This document shows positions 9,415 to 17,647 of a DNA stretch of 64,000 nt, one piece after another. The stretch comes from Streptomyces atratus. Its GTDB lineage: Bacteria > Actinomycetota > Actinomycetes > Streptomycetales > Streptomycetaceae. Position 1 is the stretch's first letter. Each line of letters starts with the position of its first letter. The stretch spans positions 1 to 64,000 of the forward strand of contig NZ_FPJO01000015.1 in assembly GCF_900119365.1 (NCBI RefSeq), written 5' to 3'. The position numbers and the translations under genes are program-made. The notes beneath the pieces were generated by a model. It was not told the DNA's origin and searched no databases. It saw only the letters and a program-made list of their open reading frames with translations.

Positions 9415-9438
9415 CTGCCAATTCTGCCAGGCTGGCAG
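9415..9438. promoter_or_regulatory. Three phased CTGCCA half-sites upstream of the PucR gene (candidate operator)
   Basis: CTGCCA occurs at 9415-9420 and 9424-9429 and its complement TGGCAG at 9433-9438, each 9 nt apart. The last two form an exact palindrome with a 3-nt centre. They lie 54-77 nt upstream of the chosen regulator start. This is a plausible autoregulatory site but is untested. Confidence 0.4.
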
Positions 9439-9485
9439 GGTCCGGCATGACCACGCCCGAAGACCCGGGCCGCATCCCGCGCTGC

Positions 9486-11840
9486 TCAGCCGTTCAGATC
9501 CACCAGCAGCGGCGGCGCGTGCTCGCCCCGCACGGTCGTCAGGGACAGTACCGCGTGTCCGGCGGGCACCCGGTGGGCCAGCTCGGAGGCCGACCAGCGC
9601 TCCCGCTCGACCTGGCGCACGGTCACCGCGTCCGTGGTGACCGCCTTGCCGGTGACGAGCTTGCGCAGGGCGTGGACGGCCCGGGTGAGCGGCTGGTCGG
9701 CGAAGACCGTGTGCTTGGCGACCTCGGTGGTCTCCACCCATTCGGTGCCCCACGCCTGCGCGAAGAGCCGCCCGTCCCAGGTCGTGACGCCGGAGAAGGT
9801 CATGTGGCAGCCGACCGAGCCGAGCAGGGCCGTGTGCAGGCTCTCCGGCACGTCGTCCAGCCCGCGCAGGGTGAGCAGGACTCCGGCGTTGCAGTTCCGC
9901 AGCCGCTGCACGGCCCGTACGGACTCGGCGGTGACGGTGTGCGTGGCGTCGTCCAGGGCGAGGAAGGCGAACAGCGAGCGGTCCGTGCGGGCAACCACCC
10001 CGGCGGTGAACTGGGCGAGCACCAGCCGGGCGATCAGGCGGGCGGCCTCGGGGTGGGCGCGTTCCGGCAGGTCGATGCGGACCCGCAGCGGGTGTTCGAG
10101 GGTGCGTACCGAGAAGGGCCGGGTCGTGCCGGTGGTGTCGAAGAAGCCCGCGAAGGCGGGCCGGTCCAGGGCGGCGAGCCGGTCGGCGAGCCGGACTGCC
10201 GGGTCGCCGGGGGTGCCCGCCTGCCGTGCCCGGGTGTCGAGTTCACGGAGGTAGGAGCGGTGCACCTCGCTGTCGAGCTGCGCGCGGAGCTCGGCGAGGG
10301 CGCCGGGAGAGCCGTCGAGCAGCTCGCGCAGCACCGGGACGGACGGGAAGCGGTCGTGGACCGCCCGGTACGGGCCGAGCAGCTGGGCGAGGGCGGTGGT
10401 GGCCCGCCGCGCGTCGATGTCGGACAGGTCGCCCGCGATCGCCTCGGCGAGCAGGGCGGCGGCCTCGTCGGCGTCGTCGGTCCCGCTGTACAGGTCGAGG
10501 TCGTGGGCGCAGGAAGGGTCGCCCGGCCTGATCACCACGTCGTAGCCCTCGTCGGGCCCGAGTGGGGTGCCCGTCGCGCAGACGGCCACGACGACGGCCT
10601 TCCCGGCGAGGGCCTGGAGGGCGAGCGACTCCACGACGGGCCGCACCAGGTGCCGGGTCTTGCCCGATCCGAAGGGCCCGACGGCCAGCAGCGAGGAGCC
10701 CAGGGACGCCGGGTCGACGGCGGCCCCCGCACCCCGCCGGGCCGCCGGGTTGCGCTCGGAGTCCGTGTACCGGCCGAGCCGCACCTGCGAGGTGAGCAGG
10801 TCGTGGGTGGCGGCACGGGCCGGCAGGTCCCGGTCGCCCGAAGGGTGCGGACAGGCCCCCGCGCCCTGGCCGAGCACGGCGTCGGTGAACGGGCCGATCC
10901 GCGCGGGGTCCGCCTCCACGGAGAGCCAGGCACGCCGGATCCGTACGCAGTCGACATCGTTCATCCGCCCGGCCCGCTCGTCCGCCACCAGCCGGTCGGC
11001 GGCCGTGTGCCGGCCCGCGGCACGCAGCTGCGGCCAGTCGGCGGGGCTCTCACCGGGTGCCTTCTCCGGTTCCGGCCCGGGCTTCGCACGGCCGCGCAGC
11101 TCCCGTACGAGGGTGAGCCAGCCGCCGGCCCGCGCGATCGGCAGGAGGATCGCGGCCGCGCCCACCAGGTGGTACACCGTCTTGAAGGTCTCCACGCGCC
11201 CCAGGGTCTCCTCGGCCGTGCCGCCGTACAGCCAGGAGTACGGGGTCAGGCCCAGCGCCAGGTCGTCGAAGGGCAGCAGCTCGTCGGCGTTGACGAAACA
11301 CCAGACCAGGACGGCCCCGACCAGCGCGGTACCCAGCGTCCGGCGCGGCTGGGGGTGGTAGACGGCGTACCGGTGGAACACCTCGCGCCAGTTGCCCAGC
11401 CGCCCGAAGCCCCAGATCACCAGGGCGGCGACCAGGCTGTTGTAGACGGCGAGGGCGGTGAGGGCCGCCGCGGGGCGTTCGAGCCCCCACCAGTCGGACG
11501 GTGTGACCACTTCGAGGAGGATCCGGCTGTGCGGCACATATCCGTTGCGCCACAGCGACCACACCAGCATGGCGGCGAGCAGCGCCACCACCGCACCGCC
11601 GATCAGCGCCCGGTCGGGCACCCGGTCGGGGTCGGACTCGGGCCGGGGCCTGTGACCGAACCGCCACAGGCCGGGCTCGGCCGCAGCGCGCGGAGTGCGC
11701 AGCCAGACCCCCAGCGGAGGGCCGGCGGCGGGGGCGTATCCCGGCCTCGGCGGCAGTTCGGGTGGGGGCGGGCCCGCCGGGCGCGGCACCGGGCTACCGG
11801 AGCGGGTGTCGCGCGAGCCGTACGTGCCCTCGGTGTCCAT
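9486..11840 (-). CDS. Membrane-anchored ATP-binding protein with VirD4/TraG-like ATPase core
   Basis: 784 residues. After a Pro-rich N-terminus there are about three to four membrane helices (ALIGGAVVALLAAMLVW, LAVYNSLVAALVIWGF, TALVGAVLVWCF and one near LVGAAAILLPIA). A cytoplasmic ATPase region follows, with Walker A VGPFGSGKTRH near residues 390-400 and a Walker B-like strand (SLFAFLALDDATH) near 615-625. This layout, membrane helices followed by a RecA-like motor, is that of type IV coupling proteins, although no relaxase, tra or type VII (ESX) genes are nearby. It stands alone between the PucR gene and gabT. Similar 'ATP/GTP-binding' proteins are, as far as I recall, conserved in Streptomyces at this place. 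A substrate is unknown; DNA or protein translocation would be a guess. Confidence 0.75.
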   Translation of the reverse strand: MDTEGTYGSRDTRSGSPVPRPAGPPPPELPPRPGYAPAAGPPLGVWLRTPRAAAEPGLWRFGHRPRPESDPDRVPDRALIGGAVVALLAAMLVWSLWRNGYVPHSRILLEVVTPSDWWGLERPAAALTALAVYNSLVAALVIWGFGRLGNWREVFHRYAVYHPQPRRTLGTALVGAVLVWCFVNADELLPFDDLALGLTPYSWLYGGTAEETLGRVETFKTVYHLVGAAAILLPIARAGGWLTLVRELRGRAKPGPEPEKAPGESPADWPQLRAAGRHTAADRLVADERAGRMNDVDCVRIRRAWLSVEADPARIGPFTDAVLGQGAGACPHPSGDRDLPARAATHDLLTSQVRLGRYTDSERNPAARRGAGAAVDPASLGSSLLAVGPFGSGKTRHLVRPVVESLALQALAGKAVVVAVCATGTPLGPDEGYDVVIRPGDPSCAHDLDLYSGTDDADEAAALLAEAIAGDLSDIDARRATTALAQLLGPYRAVHDRFPSVPVLRELLDGSPGALAELRAQLDSEVHRSYLRELDTRARQAGTPGDPAVRLADRLAALDRPAFAGFFDTTGTTRPFSVRTLEHPLRVRIDLPERAHPEAARLIARLVLAQFTAGVVARTDRSLFAFLALDDATHTVTAESVRAVQRLRNCNAGVLLTLRGLDDVPESLHTALLGSVGCHMTFSGVTTWDGRLFAQAWGTEWVETTEVAKHTVFADQPLTRAVHALRKLVTGKAVTTDAVTVRQVERERWSASELAHRVPAGHAVLSLTTVRGEHAPPLLVDLNG

Positions 11841-12105
11841 CTGCTGTCCCTCGTCCCCTGACCAGCGCCGACCGGTAACTCCGGGCGCGGGCGCCCGAAG
11901 CCATCAATCTAGTGCCCCGTGTCACCCCGTCGGACGCGGTCCGGCGGGATGTCTTCGCCCGTCCCCCGGGGCCGCGCACCCTCTCGCTATGTCCGTGACG
12001 GACAACGGCGCGCGGGCACCACTCCCGAACGGAACATGCCGTACCCCGGGCCCCGCCCATAGCCTGCACGAAGAAGCGTCCGAAACATCCCCCCAGGAGC
12101 CCCTC

Positions 12106-13446
12106 ATGACCGCAATCCCGCAGGAGCGCCGCGTCGTCACTGCCATTCCCGGCCCGAAGTCGGTGGAGCTGCAGGCCCGCCGTCTGGAGACGGTGGCCGC
12201 AGGTGTGGGCTCCACCCTGCCGGTGTTCACCGCCCGCGCCGGTGGCGGGATCATCGAGGACGTGGACGGCAACCGTCTGATCGACCTCGGCTCCGGTATC
12301 GCCGTGACGTCGGTCGGCGCCTCCGCCGAGGCCGTCGTGCGCCGCGCCTCCGCGCAGCTCGCCGACTTCACCCACACCTGTTTCATGGTCACGCCGTACG
12401 AGGGGTACGTCGAGGTCTGTGAGCAGCTCGCCGAGCTGACGCCGGGCGACCACCCGAAGAAGTCCGCGCTGTTCAACTCGGGCGCCGAGGCCGTCGAGAA
12501 CGCGGTGAAGATCGCCCGCATCCACACCAAGCGCACCGCGGTCGTCGTCTTCGACCACGGCTACCACGGCCGCACCAACCTCACGATGGCGCTGACCGCC
12601 AAGAACATGCCGTACAAGCAGGGCTTCGGCCCGTTCGCGCCCGAGGTCTACCGGGTGCCGGTGGCGTACGGCTACCGCTGGCCGACCGGTGCCGAGAACG
12701 CCGGTGCCGAGGCGTCCGCGCAGGCCATCGACCAGATCAACAAGCAGATCGGCGCGGAGAACGTCGCCGCGATCATCATCGAGCCGGTGCTCGGCGAGGG
12801 CGGCTTCATCGAGCCGGCCAAGGGCTTCCTCCCGGCGATCGCCCAGTTCGCCAAGGACAACGGCATCGTCTTCGTCGCCGACGAGATCCAGTCCGGCTTC
12901 TGCCGCACCGGCCAGTGGTTCGCCTGCGAGGACGAGGGCATCGTCCCGGACCTGATCACCACCGCCAAGGGCATCGCGGGCGGCCTGCCGCTCTCCGCCG
13001 TGACCGGCCGCGCCGAGATCATGGACTCCGCACACTCCGGCGGCCTCGGCGGCACCTACGGCGGCAACCCGGTCGCCTGCGCGGGTGCGCTCGGCGCCAT
13101 CGAGACGATGCGCGAGCTGGACCTGAACGGGAAGGCGAAGCGCATCGAGGAGGTCATGAAGGGCCGCCTCGGCGAGATGCAGTCGAAGCTCGACAACGGC
13201 GACATCATCGGTGACATCCGCGGTCGCGGCGCGATGATCGCGATCGAGCTGGTGAAGTCCGGCACGAAGGACCCGAACCCGGAGGCCGCCGCGAAGCTCG
13301 CCAAGGCCTGCCACGCGGAGGGCGTGCTGGTCCTCACCTGCGGCACCTACGGCAACGTCCTGCGCTTCCTCCCGCCGCTGGTGATCGGCGAGGACCTGCT
13401 GAACGAGGCGCTCGACGTCATCGAGCAGGCTTTCGGCCGGATCTGA
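12106..13446 (+). CDS. gabT: 4-aminobutyrate aminotransferase
   Basis: PLP enzyme that transfers the amino group of GABA to 2-oxoglutarate, giving succinic semialdehyde and glutamate. The protein has 446 residues, the usual length for GabT. The start at 12106 has CAGGAGC about 6 nt upstream. Class III aminotransferase motifs are complete: NSGAEAVENA, the HGYHGRT loop, EPVLGEGGF, VADEIQSGF (Asp binds the PLP pyridine nitrogen) and the Schiff-base Lys in TTAKGIAGGLPLS. It is transcribed opposite to most of its neighbours, with a 265-bp upstream gap for its promoter. In context it links polyamine breakdown (genes at 15-32 kb) to the TCA cycle, with the aldehyde dehydrogenase at 6187 as a possible next step. 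Confidence 0.95.
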   Translation: MTAIPQERRVVTAIPGPKSVELQARRLETVAAGVGSTLPVFTARAGGGIIEDVDGNRLIDLGSGIAVTSVGASAEAVVRRASAQLADFTHTCFMVTPYEGYVEVCEQLAELTPGDHPKKSALFNSGAEAVENAVKIARIHTKRTAVVVFDHGYHGRTNLTMALTAKNMPYKQGFGPFAPEVYRVPVAYGYRWPTGAENAGAEASAQAIDQINKQIGAENVAAIIIEPVLGEGGFIEPAKGFLPAIAQFAKDNGIVFVADEIQSGFCRTGQWFACEDEGIVPDLITTAKGIAGGLPLSAVTGRAEIMDSAHSGGLGGTYGGNPVACAGALGAIETMRELDLNGKAKRIEEVMKGRLGEMQSKLDNGDIIGDIRGRGAMIAIELVKSGTKDPNPEAAAKLAKACHAEGVLVLTCGTYGNVLRFLPPLVIGEDLLNEALDVIEQAFGRI

Positions 13447-13594
13447 CCCGTGCGAACCCCGGCGGCTCCGGAACGCGTTTCCGCAGGGGTTACGAGGGGC
13501 CCGCGTGAGGGCCTGTGAAGAACGTGTGGGGGGCCGATGGCGGGATCTGTCTCCCGCTGTCGGTCCCCCGTCGGCTGCCGTACGGTTTCTGCAG

Positions 13595-14407
13595 ATGAGA
13601 GAAACACCCCGCCCGCAGGGGACTGCGGGCGATGCCGGGCCGGAGCTTCCCCAGCGCCGTCCTGGCCGTGCCTTCGCGCACACCGCTGGAGCCTCCGGCT
13701 CCGGAACTCCTCACCGATCGGATGGCCGCTCGCCCCAGACCCCCCGGGGCGTGCGGCAAACCGGTCCGACCGGCCGCCCCGGAACCACCCCCCCTGTTCC
13801 CGGGCGGCCGGCCCTTTTCCTTTCTCTGCCCCTCCTGGCGCTGTTCGCGCTCGCCGGCCGCCAGGTCGCGGCCGACGGCCCCTTGCGCGCGTTCGACGAG
13901 CGGATCGGCCGGGCGGTCGTGGGAGACGGACCCGCCCGGCTGACCGAATTCCTCGCCGATCTGGGCAATATGCAGGTCGCGCTCCCGGTGCTGGGCTGCG
14001 CGATCGTCCTTGCACTGGTGCGCGGTGCGCGCCGTGAGGCGCTGTACGCGGCGCTCACCATGGGCGCGGTGCCCGCACTCGTCGTTCCGCTGAAGGCCTG
14101 GATCGCCCGTCCGGGTCCGCTGACGGACGCCACCGGCTACTTCCCGTCCGGCCATGCCGCGACCGCCGCGGTGGCGTACGGGGCGGCGGCGCTGCTGGTC
14201 GCGCCGCACCTGCGGCGGCCGTGGTCGTGGATGATGCCCGTCGCCGCTGTCCTGCTGACCACGGCGACGGGCATCGGTCTGGTGCTGCGCGGCTACCACT
14301 GGCCGCTGGATGTGCTGGGCAGCTGGTTCCTGTGCGGGATGCTGCTCCTGCCGCTGGGCCTCAGCCGCCGAAGTAGGCGTCGAAGTTCTTCGGGAACTCC
14401 CCGTTGA
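13595..14407 (+). CDS. PAP2-type phosphatase, integral membrane protein with altered C-terminus
   Basis: Lipid-phosphatase family membrane protein of about 270 residues. The phosphatase signature is present in order: KAWIARPGP, then FPSGHAA, then LRGYHWPLDV (catalytic His and Asp). The first motif has Gly where many members have the second Arg, so activity should be checked. About five membrane helices are visible from residue 70 on; the first 65 residues are Pro/Gly rich. The ATG at 13595 has no ribosome site but has TACGGT 9 nt upstream, so a leaderless transcript is possible; a GTG at 13751 is an alternative start. The last 15 codons (14361-14407) are antisense to a chitinase remnant, which suggests that a deletion replaced the original 3' end. 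Confidence 0.75.
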   Translation: MRETPRPQGTAGDAGPELPQRRPGRAFAHTAGASGSGTPHRSDGRSPQTPRGVRQTGPTGRPGTTPPVPGRPALFLSLPLLALFALAGRQVAADGPLRAFDERIGRAVVGDGPARLTEFLADLGNMQVALPVLGCAIVLALVRGARREALYAALTMGAVPALVVPLKAWIARPGPLTDATGYFPSGHAATAAVAYGAAALLVAPHLRRPWSWMMPVAAVLLTTATGIGLVLRGYHWPLDVLGSWFLCGMLLLPLGLSRRSRRRSSSGTPR

Positions 14408-14652
14408 TGAACCGGTCCCAGTTGATCGACCACGTCATCAGCCCGCCCAGCGCGGGCCAGATCCCGTGGGTGGCGTAGGAGCCGCAGTCGGTCTTCTTCG
14501 TCAGGCAGTTCAGCGCCTTGGTGACCTCGGCGGGCGAGGTGTCGGCAGCGGCGGCGGACGGGGCGAGGGGTCAGACCGCCGGCGGCGAGCAGGGCCGCCG
14601 AGAAGGCGGCCATGACTCCGGTAGATCGGGCGGGGGGTCCCGTGCGTTCCAC
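14361..14652 (-). pseudogene. Remnant of a secreted GH18 chitinase (chiB-like): signal peptide joined to the last ~60 residues
   Basis: A GTG at 14652 with ACGGAGG upstream opens a signal peptide (MERTGPPARSTG, then AAFSAALLAAGG). Around 14560-14580 the frame shifts by one base in a C run. The other frame then continues through an Ala-rich cleavage region and a typical GH18 C-terminus: ALNCLTKKTDCGSYATHG, then GLMTWSINWDRFINGEFP, ending NFDAYFGG and TGA at 14361. The whole catalytic barrel and its DxDxE motif are missing, so no chitinase can be made. The promoter upstream is intact. In S. coelicolor chiB (SCO5673, from memory) lies at this position near gabT, so this is probably its decayed orthologue. 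The tail overlaps the 3' end of the PAP2 gene. Confidence 0.85.
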
Positions 14653-14696
14653 AACGGCCTCCGTGCATGGGGGAATTGAGTGCGGCCGCCACAACA

Positions 14697-14727
14697 TGGT
14701 CCAGACCAATCGGGTTGTCAAGACCTC
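14697..14727 (-). promoter_or_regulatory. Chitinase-type promoter with DasR-like operator and direct repeats
   Basis: On the minus strand GGTCTTGAC (14725-14717) and GGTCTGGAC (14707-14699) form the paired direct repeat typical of Streptomyces chitinase promoters. The first contains a perfect TTGACA -35 box (14721-14716). The second lies within a near-palindrome TGGTCYRGACCA (14697-14708), resembling a DasR site. It controls only the chitinase remnant. Confidence 0.7.
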
Positions 14728-14795
14728 TGACAGCCCCGGGCCGCCCGCCCGGTCGGCGGCGTACACCGTTCCCCCACCCAGCCGCCCGGCCGCCG

Positions 14796-15257
14796 TCAGT
14801 CCCTGCCGCTCTCGGCCCGCCCGGCCGCCGCCTCGTGCATCGCGAGCTCCAGAAGGGTCGCGTCGGTGAGGTTTCCCGAACCGTCGGGCGGGATCAGCCA
14901 GCGCACCCCGCCGTTGGACGCCCGGCCCGGGTGGGGCACGACGATCCAGGTTCCCTGGCCCACTCCCCGTACGCCGGTGCCGACCCAGCGGGCGACGGTG
15001 CCCGGCGCCACGAAGAAGCCCATGCGGGCGTCGCCGAAGTCGGAGAGAACGGGACCGGGCCTGTCGATGAGGCGGGTCAGTACGTCGAGGGTGGGATAGC
15101 CCAGCTCCCCCGGAAGAATCAGCACGTCCCAGCGCCGGCCGGCGGGCAGGAGCGCGACCCCGCGGGGATTGCGCTCCCATTCCCACCGGCAGGCGTCCGG
15201 ATCCGGCGCCACCGATACGAGCCACTCGACCGCTGCTTTGACCCCCGCGCCAGCCAT
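14796..15257 (-). CDS. Conserved hypothetical protein, 153 residues
   Basis: Not recognised with certainty. The protein from the ATG at 15257 is soluble, with no signal peptide or membrane segment. It has alternating short beta-strand-like and helical stretches (RWDVLILPGELGYPTL, FGDARMGFFVAPG, GTWIVVPHPG, VRWLIPPDG). The ending VRWLIPPDG with a preceding GxxxVxxPhPG turn loosely recalls the prim-pol-like proteins common in Streptomyces, but the catalytic acidic residues of that fold are not evident. It sits alone between the chitinase remnant promoter and the amine oxidoreductase gene, on the same strand as both. A longer in-frame reading to 15380 has no ribosome site. Function unknown. Confidence 0.65.
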   Translation of the reverse strand: MAGAGVKAAVEWLVSVAPDPDACRWEWERNPRGVALLPAGRRWDVLILPGELGYPTLDVLTRLIDRPGPVLSDFGDARMGFFVAPGTVARWVGTGVRGVGQGTWIVVPHPGRASNGGVRWLIPPDGSGNLTDATLLELAMHEAAAGRAESGRD

Positions 15258-15360
15258 GACCGGCCTCCATTCCGTGTGCACCGGCCAGGCATTGCCGGTG
15301 TGTTCACACGGGAGAGAGCGGTGGTGCCGATCGATTACGCGGGTTCGGGCAACGAGTTGC

Positions 15361-15403
15361 CGAACGGAGAGGCCGGTCACCGCGAGGGTGACCGGCCCGT
15401 TCG
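15361..15403 (-). terminator. Terminator hairpin after the FAD oxidoreductase gene
   Basis: Two nested stems: CGAACGG/CCGTTCG outside (15361-15367 with 15397-15403) and a 10-bp stem inside (15371-15380 with 15388-15397). It begins 4 nt after the oxidoreductase stop codon and should end the polyamine operon transcript. Confidence 0.8.
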
Positions 15404-15406
15404 GAC

Positions 15407-16822
15407 TCAGCTGTCGAAACCCAGCCCCAGCCGGTCCATCGTCCGCAGCCAGAGATTGCGGTGCCCGCCATTGCTGTCCGCCCTGGCCAGGGACCTCTTG
15501 GTGAGTTCGATCCCGGCCCAGGCGAAGGGCTCCGGCGGGAACGGCATCGGCTTGCTGCGGACCATTTCCAGCGCGGTCCGTTCGTTCTGTTCGCCCGCCA
15601 GCAGATCGAGCATCACATCGGCCCCGAAACGGGTGGCGCCGACGCCGAGACCGGTGAATCCGGAGGCATAGGCGACCCGGCCCTGATGGGCCGTGCCGAA
15701 GAAAGCGGAAAAGCGTGAACAGGTGTCGATCGCCCCGCCCCAGGCATGACTGAAACGGACCCCCGCCAGCTGCGGGAAACAGTCGAAGAACTGGCCCGCG
15801 AGTTTGAGGAAGGTCTCCGGACGCTGATCGAGATCGGCGCTCATCCGCCCGCCGAACGGATAGATCGCGTCATAGCCGCCCCACAGGATCCGGTTGTCGG
15901 CCGACAGGCGGAAGTAGTGGAACTGATTGGCGCTGTCGCCCAGCCCCTGCCGGTTCTTCCAGCCGATGGAGGCCAGCTGGTCGGCGGTGAGCGGCTCGGT
16001 CATCAGCGCGTAGTCGTAGACCGGCACGGTGTACGGGCGCACCCGCTTGACCAGCGACGGGAAGATGTTCGTACCGAGTGCGACCCGGCGTGCGAAGACC
16101 CTTCCGTACGGGGTGCGGACCGCCATTCCCGTGGTGGACCTGGCCAGTTCGAGACCCCGGGTGTGCTCGTAGATCCGTACCCCGAGACCGAGGCAGGCCC
16201 GCTTCAGACCCCAGGCCAGCTTGGCGGGGTGCAGCATGGCGACGCCCCTGCGGTCCCAGAGACCGCCCAGGAACGTCGGCGAGTCGACTTCGGCGCGCAC
16301 TGCGTCCCGGTCCAGGAATTCCGTTCCGGTGAAACCGAGTTTCTCGGTCTCCTGGTGCCATTCCCGGAGCTCTTCGAGCTGGTGCGGTTCGGTGGCGACA
16401 TCGATTTCGCCGGTGCGCTCGAATTCGCAGTCGATCGCATAGCGGGCGACGGCGGCCTCGATGGCGTCGAGGTTGCGCTCCCCGAGCTCCTCCAGCTTGT
16501 GGATCTCCTCCGGCCAGCGCTCCAGGCCGTTGGGCAGGCCGTGGGTGAGGGAGGCGGCGCAGAATCCGCCGTTGCGGCCCGAGGCGGCCCAGCCCACCTC
16601 GTGCCCCTCGATCAGTACGACGTCGCGTTCCGGGTCGCGTTCCTTGGCGATCAGCGCGGTCCACAGTCCGCTGTAGCCGCCGCCGACGACGAGCAGATCG
16701 CAGTGCTCGTCGCCGGTGAGCGCGGGCAGCGCCTCGGGCCTGCCCGGGTCGTCCAGCCAGAACGAGACGGGCCTCGCGTCGGAGAGTGATTGTGCAGCAG
16801 TACGCATGGCAGCTGGGGCCAT
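15407..16822 (-). CDS. FAD-dependent amine oxidoreductase (DAO family, PuuB-like)
   Basis: Flavoprotein of 471 residues that probably oxidises an amine such as putrescine, a gamma-glutamylated polyamine or an amino acid. The start is the ATG at 16822, with GAAGGAG at 9-nt spacing. The N-terminal Rossmann motif is DLLVVGGGYSGLWTALIAKE with the acidic end of strand 2 (VVLIEGHEVG), followed by ASGRNGGF, which in the DAO superfamily contacts FAD. C-terminal GFTGLGVGATRFGADVMLDLL closes the FAD site. It is the last gene of the potD-A-B-C set, 25 nt after potC, which strongly suggests that polyamines or their derivatives are the substrate. The exact substrate is inference. Confidence 0.85.
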   Translation of the reverse strand: MAPAAMRTAAQSLSDARPVSFWLDDPGRPEALPALTGDEHCDLLVVGGGYSGLWTALIAKERDPERDVVLIEGHEVGWAASGRNGGFCAASLTHGLPNGLERWPEEIHKLEELGERNLDAIEAAVARYAIDCEFERTGEIDVATEPHQLEELREWHQETEKLGFTGTEFLDRDAVRAEVDSPTFLGGLWDRRGVAMLHPAKLAWGLKRACLGLGVRIYEHTRGLELARSTTGMAVRTPYGRVFARRVALGTNIFPSLVKRVRPYTVPVYDYALMTEPLTADQLASIGWKNRQGLGDSANQFHYFRLSADNRILWGGYDAIYPFGGRMSADLDQRPETFLKLAGQFFDCFPQLAGVRFSHAWGGAIDTCSRFSAFFGTAHQGRVAYASGFTGLGVGATRFGADVMLDLLAGEQNERTALEMVRSKPMPFPPEPFAWAGIELTKRSLARADSNGGHRNLWLRTMDRLGLGFDS

Positions 16823-16846
16823 GGTTTCCAACTCCTTCAGGGCTTT

Positions 16847-17647
16847 CTATCGTGCGCTGTTCTTGCGCCGGTTCGCGATGAGCTGGCCGACGACGACCAC
16901 CATGACGGCAATGATGAACATCGCCGTACCGATGACGTTGATCTGCACGGGCGTGCCGCGCTGTGCCGATCCCCAGACGAACATGGGGAAGGTCACGGTG
17001 GAGCCCGCGTTGAAATTGGTGATGATGAAATCGTCGAAGGAGAGCGCGAAGGCCAGCAGCGCTCCCGCCGCGATTCCGGGGGCGGCGATCGGCAGCGTCA
17101 CCCGCAGGAAGGTCTGCACGGGGCCGGCGTACAGATCGCGGGCCGCCTCCTCCAGCCTCGGGTCCATCGACATCACACGCGCCTTCACGGCCGTCACGAC
17201 GAAGCTCAGGCAGAACATGATGTGGGCGATCAGGACCGTCCAGAAGCCCAGCTGTGCGCCCATGTTGAGGAAGAGCGTGAGCAGCGAGGCGGCCATGACG
17301 ACCTCGGGCATCGCCATCGGCAGGAAGATCAGCGAGTTGATCGCGCCGCGCGCCCGGAAGCGGTAGCGGACCAGCGCGAAGGAGATCATCGTGCCGAGTA
17401 CGGTCGCGCCGACGGTGGCCCAGACGGCGATCTGCAGGGACAGCGAGAGCGAGCCGCACATGTCGGCGACGCCGCAGGGGTCCTTCCAGGCGTCCAGGGA
17501 GAAGCGCTGCCAGGCGTAGTTGAAGCGCCCGTTCGGCTTGTTGAACGAGAACACCATGACGACGACGTTCGGCAGGATCATGTACGCGAGGGTCAGCAGA
17601 CCCGCGATGACGATCAGATTCCGGCGAATCCAGCGCAGTACGGGCAT
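16847..17647 (-). CDS. potC: Polyamine ABC transporter permease, PotC-like
   Basis: Inner-membrane permease of 266 residues for spermidine/putrescine import. Six membrane helices are visible, from residues 8-30 to about 235-258. The ABC-permease loop that contacts the ATPase is EEAARDLYAGPVQTFLRVTL followed by PIAAPGIAAGALL. Its ATG at 17647 overlaps the potB stop by one base (TGATG), so the two are translationally coupled. It works with PotB, PotA and the lipoprotein encoded at 19790. The length and N-terminal pattern (RRNLIVIAG then helices) match PotC. Confidence 0.9.
   Translation of the reverse strand: MPVLRWIRRNLIVIAGLLTLAYMILPNVVVMVFSFNKPNGRFNYAWQRFSLDAWKDPCGVADMCGSLSLSLQIAVWATVGATVLGTMISFALVRYRFRARGAINSLIFLPMAMPEVVMAASLLTLFLNMGAQLGFWTVLIAHIMFCLSFVVTAVKARVMSMDPRLEEAARDLYAGPVQTFLRVTLPIAAPGIAAGALLAFALSFDDFIITNFNAGSTVTFPMFVWGSAQRGTPVQINVIGTAMFIIAVMVVVVGQLIANRRKNSAR

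Noticed and set aside
9486..11840. Integrative conjugative element around the VirD4/TraG-like ATPase
   Set aside because: No relaxase, replication, integrase or tRNA boundary nearby; flanks are metabolic genes.
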